Positions 42,188 through 53,056 of a DNA stretch of 64,000 bases are shown one piece after another. The notes beneath the pieces are model-generated. The model did not search any database and had not been told where the DNA came from. It saw only the letters and a list, made by a program, of their open reading frames with translations. Source of the DNA: Gautieria morchelliformis (lineage: Eukaryota > Basidiomycota > Agaricomycetes > Gomphales > Gomphaceae); NCBI GenBank assembly GCA_015179125.1, contig WHVA01000187.1, positions 1-64,000 of the forward strand. Direction: 5' to 3'. Position numbers and translations under genes: made by a program. How positions within the stretch are numbered: position 1 is the first letter of the stretch; each line of letters opens with the position of its first letter.

Positions 42188-42651
42188 TTATGCTCCTGCA
42201 CCAAAATCAAGCATAATATGTCCAATTTATTGTGTGGTGTTTCCAATTGTTTCTCACATTGTTCTTGTACCATGCATCCATTTCTCTGCTTATTTTCGAA
42301 ATTTTCCAGTCACTCCCTATCTCTCCATTCCACTTTGTTATTTCTATTTTCACAGGCGGCTGCACCCAGCGGAGTTTGAAATGACTTCGACGCGCGAGCC
42401 CTTGGGCGCTAAAGGGCCGGGTGCACGTATATGCCTTCTGAGACAGGATTGTACTCCTCTCTCAGTGACAATAAATTCACTGAGAGAGGCGAGTAGTATT
42501 CTTTGTATTTTCATAACATGTTGACTGAAAATCATGTAGTACATTTGATTCTAGGTATTGTATTAATACATCAGTGACAATAAATTCACTGAGAGAGTAC
42601 ATTTGATTCTAGCTTTCTAAGAACTCTACCGAACCTTCCCTGCCATAGCCC
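42188..42651. other. Non-coding insert between protease and RT of element 4
   Basis: No frame spans it, although protease and RT are normally continuous. 42462-42495 holds a hairpin: CTCTCTCAGTGA and TCACTGAGAGAG around CAATAAAT. Half of that hairpin recurs near 42572-42596, and GTACATTTGATTCTAG occurs twice (about 42539 and 42596). It is probably a small inserted or rearranged sequence. Confidence 0.5.
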
Positions 42652-43398
42652 CTAGTTGCTAACAGGTCCAATCGCCATGTTCGGGATATAACCCAAGGAT
42701 GGTGGGGATGGAGGCGAACCAGGAACTGGCGGTGGCGATGTCATCGACGCAGTGTGGAGTTCGGGGATACTGTCGAAGATAGTCAGCGGGGAAATCATCG
42801 TACAGGCCATAGCGACTGTCATACGTGGGAGCATGAAACCGGTGCTGGAAGGAAAGGTAATTGAGAGAGAGCCCCAATCGATGGTGGGTTTCGTAGAGCG
42901 AAGCCACGGAAGCCCAAGAACGATTGTGGCTGAAGGGTGTAACTTTGTGACAAGTAGCGAAACATCCTGCGAAGAGGAGTTGCTGAAGGTGAGACTAGTA
43001 TCTAGATATTCGTGAATGAAACCAGCAGTGGCTGGCTTTTCGTCGAAAAGGGAGAGAGCAATCGGTGAACGGAGTGATGTACATACGAAACCAGGACGAG
43101 AGGAAAAGGAGCTATCAATAAAATTGGAAGTGGCACCAGAGTCAATGAGAGTAGGGATTGAGTTAGAGAGACCGGGAAGGTGTACATGGATGATGAAAGA
43201 CGAATCAGAATGAGAGCTAATAGAGGCGAATGAACATGCTAGTGGTACAGAATCAATAGGGCTGGTATTCGGAGGTGTAGGATGGTCATCGGCAAGAGTT
43301 GCAGAGAATGAGTCAGAGTCTAATAGGAGAGGTGATCCAGGTCCGCCAAGTAGGGCAGAAAGCTGTGCGAAGGATTGATACGGGGGAGGGCAACCCAT
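42652..43398 (-). pseudogene. Element 4 retropepsin region
   Basis: Contains PTLIDSGATSNFIDSSF, a canonical aspartic protease site (D-S-G-A-T), then ATIVLGLPWLRSTKPTIDWG, the conserved second block. The upstream 190 bp carries only FPFVGQPLPHHP-like Pro-rich sequence; no capsid or zinc knuckle is present. Confidence 0.85.
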
Positions 43399-43593
43399 GA
43401 AGGGGTAAGGCTATCCCGCGAATAGACGAGGCTCAGGCCTGCCAGGCGAGGCAGGAATCTGTAGAGAGGGGTGATGAGGAAGAGGTTGTCCCACGAAGGG
43501 GAATAGGGCAGTCCTGCGAATAGATGTGGTGTGTAAAAAAAGGTGATGGATAGAATGAATGCTTTTGACTGTAGTTTGTTAGTTCAATTATAC

Positions 43594-44623
43594 TGTCAAG
43601 ATTGGGTTTTAGGCGTTAATATCGTGTATTAGTGAACACAGCGAATGCCCGAATAACTTGTGCGAAGAGGTATGCCGTTCAGCGAATAGATGAACCAATG
43701 AATGTTCACAAGGTAAGAGGGTTGCCCGAACGGGGCTCGCCCTATCTACAGTCGTAGCGAAATAGCCCGTGGCTCTTGACGATGTAACATGCAAGGTCTC
43801 ACAGAAGGGCTGTCTAAGTCTCGACAATCCCTTCGCTGGCGAAGGCACTCCTTCGGAGCCCTTCGCCAACAGCACAGAAAATGGTTTGAAGGCTAAGGTA
43901 ACGAAGATGAAGTATGAGAACTCACCAGTGATGCCTAAGTCCTTTGCTAGTCGAAGATGGGAATCTCCAAGAGAAGGCTTAAGATGATGACCACGGCGAG
44001 GTCAAAGCTGCACAAGATAAACGACATATGATAATTGAACTGGGGAATATACATGTGAATGTAAACTACTTATATCAAATGCTCGTAAGGTATCAGCGAA
44101 TAGGAAAGAGGCCGTCATGAGTCAGGGTTGGATAGGGGTGCATGGTCATGATACTAGGTAGATGGAATAAACATACAATAGAGTGGGAGGAGAATGCGAA
44201 CATGAAACGATGGAGAATAAAGGGAGCGAAGGCACTTATGGACAAAACCATGTCTTGGGACCCGCATACATGCTACCCTGTGTGGGCTCTTCGTTACTGG
44301 GTTGATCCCGCATGGCCTATGGAAGAGACGTCCTGCGATCACACCTTGGCCATACAAACACCCAATGGGGTTGGATTAAGAAGAAGATGGGGTTAATGAT
44401 GAATCATCATGCCAGGTGAATGGTATCGATCATATTTGATGGTGTGCCTGCTGACGAAATGCGCGAGCAGCAAATAGCGGTTCGGAGAATGGGGCGAACA
44501 GCGGGTAGAGTGGACGTAGAGGGGAAGTGGTCGGTAGGTGCGGCGAACTCTGGCGAAGATGCTAGGGAGTGACGAGGGGGAACATAGAGGTAGCGTGGTA
44601 GGAGAAATAAACCGGTCATGACA
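43594..44623 (-). repeat. Element 4 5' LTR (family B)
   Basis: 1030 bp, same ends as the 3' copy. The plus strand keeps a 63-codon or longer open frame (MALDDVTCKVSQKGCLSLDN onward) also seen in other family B LTRs. Confidence 0.92.
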
Positions 44624-45079
44624 GCGCTCTTCGACCACGCATTCCAACTCCTTGACCTCTTTTTTGAGGTCATGGATGTCCCGGAGGGGCTCTTCTCGCG
44701 CATCACACGCTATGCCTCTTGGGAGCCATCCCCAGGCTGCATCGACGGCGTCGCTGATGTCTTCCTCCCACAATTTGCCCTTGCAGGTGCCTGTTGCAGC
44801 CCTTAAGTGCGCGGCGTAGTCCGCGCACGTTGCGCAATCGTCCAGGTGGACGATGGCGAGGGCGTCCTCCCATCCCTCGATCATCCAGTGCTCCTGGTCT
44901 ACTGGAGCACGGAGAATATCCGCAGCCCCCTGTCTCGGGGCCGTTGCTCGTGTTGTGGACGTTGACGGATCAATGACCATCCCATATTTGGAGGGCATCA
45001 TCTTCATGGGGATGATGGTGGTTAGCTTCCAAGAAGCGATGCACCCTCGGAAAGATCCGAGGTGAAGATTTAACTGCAC
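44624..45079 (-). pseudogene. Element 2 ORF3, N-terminal piece
   Basis: Reads MMPSKYGMVIDPSTSTTRAT, DQEHWMIEGWEDALAIVHLD and DIHDLKKEVKELECVVEER, then element 4's LTR. This copy has no internal stop here, unlike the same part of element 3, and shows the likely ORF3 start about 85-100 bp downstream of the pol stop. Confidence 0.75.
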
Positions 45080-45120
45080 CGTGGCCGGTGCATCACATGG
45101 TCTGCACGTGACAGACGTGT

Positions 45121-45813
45121 CTAGCAGCGTCTGGGGAGGTCATGTGGCTTGCTCACCCCCTGAAGCTCTAGATAGCTATCTAGGGCTTCAAGGTCCTTGC
45201 AGGACGACATGGGTTCCCATGTCACGTCGCCTAGGGTCCAACGGACCTGGAACTCCAGGTCTGTCAAGTTTATCCATCGATGTGCAATAATCTTGTCGAC
45301 AAGCCACTCCTGGTCATCATTCGCTCCGAAGTCATAAAATGACTTGGCCTCACGACGAGGGAACAATTCGTCGTTGTTAGCCTCGTATTGCCGTACGAGG
45401 CTTGAATGGAAGACCGGCGAAATGCGACAGCTTTTCAGCTCGTCAGGAAGATCAAGGGTCACCGTTGAGGCGTCATTGTGAGCCTCGATGACACGGTACG
45501 GTCCAGTTTTCGTCATCTGACACCTTGCGCACGATGTGCAGAACGCTTCTATGTCTGGGCTCATGCCCGGCCACCAATATGATCTTCGAACATAGTTTGA
45601 AGTCTTCAGATGGCCGTAGTGGCTGACTATCTGATGTGCCCTATCGATGATGATTTCGATCAGCTTCCTTCCCCCTTGAAGAACAGAGCGGGGGACGGCA
45701 ATGACGTCTCTTTTGAGCTGGTTCTTAGTCCAGATAAGCCCATCCCGGATCCCGAATCTCGGGTGCGCGTCCGGGTGCACCATGATCTTTGTGAACATGG
45801 CGTCCCCCGTCAC
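45121..45813 (-). pseudogene. Element 2 integrase remnant fused to the chromodomain-like end
   Basis: 231 codons in one frame: zinc domain CTSCARCQMTKTGP then directly VIEAHNDASTVTLDLPDELK and EWLVDKIIAHRWINLTDLEF. Compared with element 3, about 800 bp are gone, removing the entire D,D-35-E core. The deletion is in frame. Confidence 0.85.
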
Positions 45814-46390
45814 ATGACGTGGCGACGTTTGCAGGCTCTGGTGAGCCCTCGTTTAATGCGGCGGATTCTGTTACTCTCGCCTCTGTCTTCTCAGCGAGGT
45901 GTTTAGAGCGTCTTGTCGCCGCTGTTCGCAGCTCGATATACCGGTCGGTGGGCAATAACTCACCGTCCGGGTCTAAACGCGCATCTGCGTTCACGAAGAC
46001 GTGGTCCGGGTGATTGTCATCACTCGTGTCGTTCTTGTAGTAGCGCGACAGGCAGTCCGCTACCTTGTTCTCTACACCGTCAACATGAACGGTGTTGAAA
46101 TTGAACCGGGAGAGAAACTCCCACCATCTGACCTGGCAGTCAGATAGGCTCATCTGGGTCTCGAAGTACTCGAGTCCTTTGTGGTCTGTGACGAGGGTGA
46201 ACCTTCGCCCCAGCAGTTTGTCCTCCCATTTCATGAGAGCCTCGAGCACCACGATCATCTCGTGCTCGTGAGTCCGGTAGTGTTGCTGAGCAACACTGAA
46301 CTTCTTTCACAAGAAGCTGGCAGGGCGACAGGTTTTCCAGTCAGGACCTTGGCCGTAGACCGCACCGACGCCGGCTTTTGACCCGTCAGT
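45814..46390 (-). pseudogene. Element 2 RNase H
   Basis: Contains IVVLEALMKWEDKLLGRRFT, LVTDHKGLEYFETQMSLSDC and NTVHVDGVENKVADCLSRYY. The first Asp block (VITDGSKAGVGAVYGQG) lies upstream in another frame because of a change near 46300. Confidence 0.8.
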
Positions 46391-46482
46391 GATCACCCAG
46401 ATCGGCTCTGGGCACCTTGCGTCTACTGGACGCAGGATCGGGGCCTTACAGGCCAACGCCTTAATGCTTTGCCAGCATTTGT

Positions 46483-47509
46483 CTAGTAGTGGCGTCCATT
46501 TGAATGGACGGTTATTACGTGCACAGCCCGATAGTGGGGTGGTATATGGCTAACATCTGGAATGTAGTGTGCCAGATACTGTACCAGCCCGAGGAAATGC
46601 TGGATGTCATTGAACGTCCGTGGCCTACGCCACTCGTGGATGTGTTGCATCTTGTCCTCGTCGGCATGTACCCCTCGGCCATCGATGATATGGCCGAGAC
46701 ACTTCATTCGGATGGAATAGAGGTCCACCTTTTTCTTGCTCAGAAAGAGGTGATTCTTCCTCAGTCTGTCAAAGACGATGTAGAGGTGCTCTTCATGCTC
46801 TTGTATTGAGAGCGAGAATATGAAGATGTCGTCCATGTATACATTGATTAAAAATGGCTGTCATCAGCCGTTGGAATGTTGATGGGGCCTTACAGTCCCC
46901 CATCTGTATCACCTGGCTCCTGAAGGTGCCAAGGATCGTGGCAAAGGCAGTCTTTGCTACGTGATCCAGATGGATCCATATCCGCTCATATGCTTCTGAC
47001 ATATCGAGTTTTGTTCGATACCGACAGCGAGCCATGTCACCGCGGATGATATCCTGATCCGGGAAGGGCGTGACGTCCTTCACCGTGTTCTCATTCTGCT
47101 GGCGCAGATTGAAGACAGTTCGCAATGTACCGTTCTTCTTCGGCACACACAGCATGGGCACGGCCTGCTGCGCGACTGCCGGAATCCACCACTTTGCAGT
47201 GGTGTATCGTTCTATCTTAGCCGACAGTTCCTCTCGGAAGTGTTCGGGGCATTTCAGTAGTCGATACCACATGTGTTTGTTGGGATCGACGAGGTTGATC
47301 TCATGGTTGATCTCCCGTAGTGGTGGGAGTTCTAATGGAATTCCACTGACTAAGTCAGTGATTTGTTCCATCCATTCCTCGCGGAGGCGAGGAAGGTCAT
47401 CATCCGTGAGGATGATGGTGGTGGTTGGCTTAGAAGCCATTAGGCGCTGTGGGCATCTATTAGGTCCCGCGGCGCGCGGAACCACTTTCCTCTTCCCCAT
47501 CGCTTTCAC
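46483..47509 (-). pseudogene. Element 2 reverse transcriptase
   Basis: LTDDDLPRLREEWMEQITDL, VPKKNGTLRTVFNLRQQNEN, LDMSEAYERIWIHLDHVAKT, FQRLMTAIF, then in the next frame YMDDIFIFSLSIQEHEEHLY. About 15-20 bp are lost just before the catalytic YMDD compared with element 3, causing a frameshift. This is the same spot where a solo LTR entered element 3. Confidence 0.87.
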
Positions 47510-47599
47510 CGTTAGGTGAGAGCACCTCTCCCTACGGTTGTAGGGTGAGTTCGAGGACGAGTCGTCCCGTGACTCATCCTCCTGGCTTCAGTGAGCCAG

Positions 47600-50500
47600 G
47601 TTAGGCTTCGGTGCCCGGGTGATCCTGCTCACCCATGGCCCTTGTCCTCATTCATCGATCCATCATCGTCGAACGAGACCTTGCCCGTGGGGATCACTTC
47701 GTTCCCCTTGCGGATCGTCCCTGGGCTCGAGAAGTCCAGGGTTATGCCGAATCTCCTTAGGAACGGTGTCCCTAAGATAGCGTCGTAATATTCGTCGTAT
47801 GTCTCACAACCAAATTTGATGGTCGTGTTCGTTCCATAGTTGATCGTGGAACGGCTGCCTATGCAGGCTAGCTGCAGCGCGATTGGCTGCTATAGGGAGA
47901 ATGTCTTCATCCCTGTAGCTCGCGTGAATTCGGGGGATAGCAGTACCCCTTCGCTGCCGCTATGTAGCAGGCAGTGGGCTTTTACGCCGTTTATTTCCCA
48001 GTACCCCAATAGGGTACGGTTCTCACTGCGCGGGCGCGTTGGCCACATTCTGTGTTTGCTTCGGTGGTGATACACCGGCTCGGCCGCCGTGTTTGGCGTG
48101 ACCGACATGCATGCCGCCATGAGTTTCGTGGCGGTTTCGTCCTCCGGCGCGAATCTGATCACGCTAGACCTGTAGGTGGTGTCTTCCACCTCCTTGTCCC
48201 ATTCATAGTATTGGGATGGCTCGGGGTCCCACTCTTCAGTGGGCACGTCTCCGTTGTCCGGAGTGTCGTTGGGTTGGGGATCACCCTCCCCCTCTTCATC
48301 AATTTGATGGAGAGAATTTTGACCAAGATCCGTCTCCGGATCTTCGGTCTCCTCGTCGTGGCTCACGGCTGCTGTCCTTATACCGGACCTAAGCCGGGGG
48401 CACTCCGCCTTCTTGTGGCCAGGTTGGCCACCTTCAAAGCACGTGGTGCTGCTTTGGCTGCTGCTGGGCCAATCGTTAGGCCGGCCCAACGCTTTCGTTG
48501 GTGGGGCAGGTCGTGGGGACGACCCTGATGCCTGAGGCTGTTTAGCTTCAGGCGGGCGTCCAGCTTGTGCTGAGCATGAGGGCGGTAGCCGTTGTCCTGT
48601 TCTGCTTCTTGAGAACAGGCTGGGCCTGGTCAGGCCTGTTTGTGTCAACGGCTTGCTCCCTGTGAGCCGGGCAGCGTTTGCCATTGCTGCTGCACTTTCT
48701 GCGCGGTGCATCCCCATGTTGTATCGGGATGCCTCCTCGATCATCCGGGCCGTCTCGAAGAGTTGCTCTATTGAGCTGCTCTCGGCATTATAGCCCTTTT
48801 TGAGGACTTCGTTGCACAGCGCCAACACAAACCGTCTCCGGAACGTGTAATCGTCTGGCGGCTGTATCATACGTGCCACATATTTCGTGAGCTCGTTCAG
48901 CATTTCCTGAACGGTTTTCATGCCCTGCATGACCGCATCGAACTTATTCGATGCGTGATGGTATGTCAGTGTGTGCAGGAACCTTTTTTGAAGACGCTGC
49001 CGCTGCATCACAGTTTCCAGCATCCAGCTGCGGACCTGGCGATCGAAGCGTTCTACGTTTTGAAGGAACCACTCCTGGGCTTCGCCGGTGAGGCGAGTGC
49101 CCACGTAGCCGACCTGCATGTCTATGCTGGTTGGCCCTAGGAGGCAATTCATTTTCATCCATCGTAGGATGGCTGCCACGAAGATTTCAAACTCTTCGAG
49201 GTCAGATCCCCCGGCATATGGCTCGGGGTGAGCCAATTTCATGCCGGCTTTCACTAGCACAGACTTCTCCAGGTCTGTGTCCGTGGCATCTGCTAAACCC
49301 ACGTGGATCATCCATGTGATCCCGTCGTACGGCTGCATTGGTATGATGTCAGCCTGGTCAGGGATTCCCTGGCCTTCCGTTGGGGCCATGGATCGCTCGC
49401 GCGGCTGTGACGCCGCACGGGGCAGGCTGTTATATGCCCTGACGGGCCCCAGGCCCGGATCGGGCTCGGGATCGGGAGCATTTTGTGCTCTCAGTTCCCA
49501 GGGCATTTTGTGCCTGGTGTCCCCGGTCAGTCCCACGTTGCGGATCCGCAGTCTGCTGCTGTAGGCTGCACGCGCCTGTCGTGCGTCCTGTATGGCTCAC
49601 GTGAGCTGCTCGTCGGGCAGCTGAGCGGTGTGGCTGTGGACCACTGTGTCTTCAGCGTTCTTCACTAGTAGCTCAAGTGCCCGCGTGTGGCGGCACGCGG
49701 CTGTGGCTTCTTTATACTGCCAGTGTGCGACTTTGAGCTCTAAGCTCTCGGTCGTCGTTTCAGAGTCAGGCTCTGAGGCGACCTGTTCCCTAACGATCTG
49801 TTGGATCATCTTACGGCTGTCCGTTGGGGCAGCCGGTTGCTCTTGAGGTTCATTTCTGAACCTTACGTCCTGTTCGACTGGGACGGCTGGCGGCGGCATT
49901 CGCTGCTTGTCCCGCTGCTTTCGGCGTGGGTCTTCTGCGTTGTGACTGCGTTTGTTGGCTGTGGACTGTCGTGAGCTCGGACAAGTTGTGTCACGTTCCC
50001 CATGTGGGCGGAGGGCTTTCTGGACATCCTCCAGCGTGGCTGCGTCTTGCAGCCTGATCTCCTCCGCCTGGTGGAGTTCCTTGCCAATTGCCATTAGGGC
50101 GGTGGTGGCATTGTCAAGTTGCGATGCCAGCTGATCGTGCTAGTGGCGCGTCAGCATGCTTTGGTGCAGCGCAGCATGCTTTGGTGCAGCGCAGCCTGCA
50201 CCTGTTTGTTCAGGGCCTCTGCCGTCTCGTGGTCAATTGCGTGAGCCCTCGAGCTCTTGCGACTGGAGCTCGAGTATTCCGAGTCCTGACCATCGTCTGG
50301 GGCCTGTCGTTTTTGCCGTCGTCCCCTTTCAGGGACAATCATCGTCGCTCTACTTCGTGAGCATCGGTTTGAGTTGTGGCTTTGTGCCCGCCTTGACGTT
50401 GTTGCCCCGCCGCCTGACGACGGTGAGACCTCTCTGCCCTTTCCTTTGTCTCTGGGCAAAGAGGAATGGGGGGGCAGCGCCGGCTCGTTGCCCGGCATTG

Positions 50501-50711
50501 TCTCTTCCTCAGCGATGCTCGACGAGACGTGGTCGGGGTTTTCCTCGTCTTCTACTGGGGGAACGAGGGTGGTGAGATCTATGATCTCTCTGTCTTCTAT
50601 CGTCCTGGACTCTTGGTCCAGCGTAGCATCAGCCGTCGTGTCGCTGGGCTGGGCCTGCGGCCTGGACCTCGAGCTTGTCGCTCGTGTCCATCTTCGACTG
50701 CGTGGAATCAT
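47600..50711 (-). pseudogene. Element 2 gag and retropepsin
   Basis: Three frames on minus: 50711-50151 (charged, Ser-rich: ESRTIEDREIIDLTTLVPPV), 50094-49597 (helical: ELHQAEEIRLQDAATLEDVQ) and 49536-47890 (capsid LTGEAQEWFLQNVERFDRQV, DDYTFRRRFVLALCNEVLKK, knuckle CFEGGQPGHKKAEC, protease LLHSGSEGVLLSPEF). The protease end runs on to about 47700 in another frame. The missing knuckle Cys and the His in place of the catalytic Asp match element 3. Confidence 0.88.
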
Positions 50712-50852
50712 AATGCTCCCAGCCGACAGTAGAGGGTCTACTGGAGGGTCTCAACGATGTTTAGTCGTCGACGCAGCGATCCTTTTCAAGATTGCTTCTA
50801 ATCCACTATCGGTTGGTCACGTGGCGATAAACCGCAGGATAGTTCAAAAAGG

Positions 50853-51067
50853 TGTAAAGGATGTCAATCTTAGGACCTTGTATCACAAGGGCACTACAGA
50901 ACTTGACCAATGAGTGGTATTCTGAATGCTACGTAGTGACAGGTAAGAGTAAGATGCTATGGGAACCGTTGGCCGGTTCCCATGCATAAACTATACAGTG
51001 GGTCCCTAAGGGGCCCACTGGGATTATGTAATAACTATTGTACATGTAGATACATAGGTTATTTACA
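50853..51067 (-). repeat. Element 2 5' LTR (family A)
   Basis: 215 bp, same ends as the 3' copy, three differences. Followed by TSD CGCTG. Confidence 0.93.
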
Positions 51068-51072
51068 CGCTG

Positions 51073-53056
51073 CCAGCATGCTTCTTACCAATTGACCAAC
51101 TGGAGCTTGCCCTCCATCTTCAATATGTAACAGCAAGATCATGTTAGTCTATTTAATGCTGGTGTATATCTTAGAATCCAACTTGATGCATCTGGTTTTG
51201 AATGGGGGCGAGGATGGCAGAAAATGTAACAAGTATAGAAGAAGAGGACAAGTTAGAAGTTGTAAACTAAGGCCTCAAGGAGATGGGGACCTGTGCATAC
51301 TGCCATGTCCACAGCATAGCAAATATATGTTTATTCCAATGAGCCTGTACAGGGTTTGTACCACAGATCTAACACATGCACTAATGAACTGCATGTGCAA
51401 TGTCTAATTAATCAATGCTCAATGATGAGATTTCCTGGACATCACAGCAGCAGCAGCAGCAGTCGGATAGGCTGCATGTTGTTGCATATGCATGCAAAGG
51501 GACAAGATTTTTTTCATTTTGTGGTAGGTCTATTACTGTTTTTTTTTTTTTCTTTTTTCTGTTTAGTTTCTTTACTTTCCTTATTTATAATGCAGATGTG
51601 GATGTGTGGCGAGGGATTTCTGTGGGTGCATATGGTTTGGGTCTATCCAAAAGGTCTATAGACCTTTTCCCAGTACCATGACCTTCATTCCAAAGTATTC
51701 TGGATACAGGTGAACAGGGAAAAACCTTTGGACAAGAAACTGCTCCCTCCATTCAGTTGCAGTCAGGGATACACGTTCAACACTTCTAGTAATGCTCTGG
51801 GCTTGGGCTCAAGCCTGAGCTGAGCCCGGCCAAGCCTGGTTTGAGCCTGAGCCTAGCCTGACCCAACCCAGTTTGAGCCCACCAAATGGGCCAGGCTTCT
51901 AAGTTGTGGAAGCCCAGGCCCTGGGCTTGAGCCTGGGCTTTGCAACACTTATGGTACATCTTTGCCTTGATTTGGACGGCAACTGTATATACACCAAACA
52001 AAGTTATTTCCCTCAATCTCCCACCTGCTCATTGTAGATAAGGAAGTGAAGCGGCACCGTGGTACATATAGGCAACACCAGCAGGACAGGTGCTATCAGA
52101 AGGGCTGGGGCGGTTGTGAGTGCCTGAGGACCCTACTGAATATTTGATTGTTGAGATATCTGGGATCCAGTTAGTTTGTGCATGGGTATCTGCTCAACAA
52201 CTAGATGATACCCCATTCTAATAGTGCCCCAACTATTCATTCAGGCTACTTGCTAAGGCTCAACTTACCTGCATGGTTAAACTACAAGGAAGTTAGATGG
52301 CCATCTAGCCACATGTATTATTCAGGGATACTTACCATGGCCATCTCTTCTCTGACATCAGTCATTGAGGTCCTCTCACCACCATTTCCAATCACCCTAG
52401 TATTCCAGTTTTTTTTCCCTCTAACCACACATCATTGCACAATGCTTTGATCATAAATGACAATTCCAGCCAGAATTGAGCAATGTTGCTGCGAGCAACG
52501 CTCAGCGCTTCTAGTCTGGGGAGGTTGCAGTGGTTCAGGTCGGTGAAAATGACAGACCTGGTCTGATCATGGATCACAAAAGTGATACCATTTTTATTGG
52601 TTCATGTATGTTCAGGCTGGATGAATAGAGTTTTTTATACCTTTTGCTATCAGTTCCAGGAAGATTGCATCTGTTACAGTTTGAATATGATGATGTTGTT
52701 TGGGGGTTTATTTACAAATATTGCAATACTGCTGGGACTGATCCCAGCAGATCTGCTGGTCACAACCGATCACCTCAGATTCCTTGCCCTTGACCAATCT
52801 CACGTTCTCAACCAATCCTGTCTGATCCACCACTCCTGCCTGGTACATGAAGAAAGATAGTATGCTGGAAAATGCTAGCCAGGGAGAGGGAAGATGGACT
52901 CATGTGGGGGATGGAGATGGACAAGGTGGCATCATTGGTAAGTGGACGGGTGAGAATGCGTGAGTGTGCCAGTCATAGGGGCCAGGTGTGTGCAGTGTCA
53001 GGTTAGGCCGAGTGTGAGGGAGGGCCCAACAGTTTCAGTGAGTAGCATGAAGACAG
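51073..53056. other. Mostly non-coding stretch; first 50 bp belong to the split coiled-coil gene
   Basis: 51073-51120 on minus reads LQLVNW, a stop, then EACW and joins the piece at 23215. Beyond that only short frames occur (51141-51407, 52205-52450, 52582-52860), none recognised. A poly-T tract is at 51539-51560. 51795-51950 is a GGGCTTGGGC/GAGCCTGAGC island. Confidence 0.35.
51649..51668. repeat. 20-bp perfect palindrome AAAAGGTCTATAGACCTTTT
   Basis: Perfectly self-complementary. Shares the GTCTATAGAC core with the palindromes at 7976, 9562 and 16136, and again lies about 150 bp from a GGGCTTGGGC island. Confidence 0.92.

Larger units (their letters stand above)
36576..44623 (-). mobile_element. 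Element 4: family B Ty3/Gypsy element without gag
   Basis: Direct LTRs of about 1030 bp (36576-37607 and 43594-44623) enclose a minus-strand protease, RT, RNase H, integrase and chromodomain. A purine tract AGGAGGGGGG lies on minus at the 3' LTR. There is no TSD: flanks are GTAAG and GCGCT, and about 420 bp of element 2's ORF3 is missing at the site. Only 195 bp separates the 5' LTR from the protease region, so gag is essentially absent. Deletion or recombination between two copies would explain both. Confidence 0.9.
23216..51067 (-). mobile_element. Element 2: family A Ty3/Gypsy element, holding elements 3 and 4
   Basis: LTRs of 215 bp at both ends (three differences) and a perfect TSD CGCTG at 23211-23215 and 51068-51072 define one insertion. 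It reads leftwards: 5' LTR 50853-51067, gag/protease 50711-47600, RT 47509-46483, RNase H 46390-45814, integrase remnant and chromodomain 45813-45121, ORF3 in pieces 45079-44624 / 36575-36394 / 24940-24416 / 24003-23464, polypurine tract, 3' LTR. The integrase core is deleted. Nearly 20 kb of the span is later insertions. Confidence 0.93.

Noticed and set aside
52582..52860. 92-codon plus ORF with hydrophobic stretch
   Set aside because: No splice partners, ordinary composition and no recognised family; likely chance.
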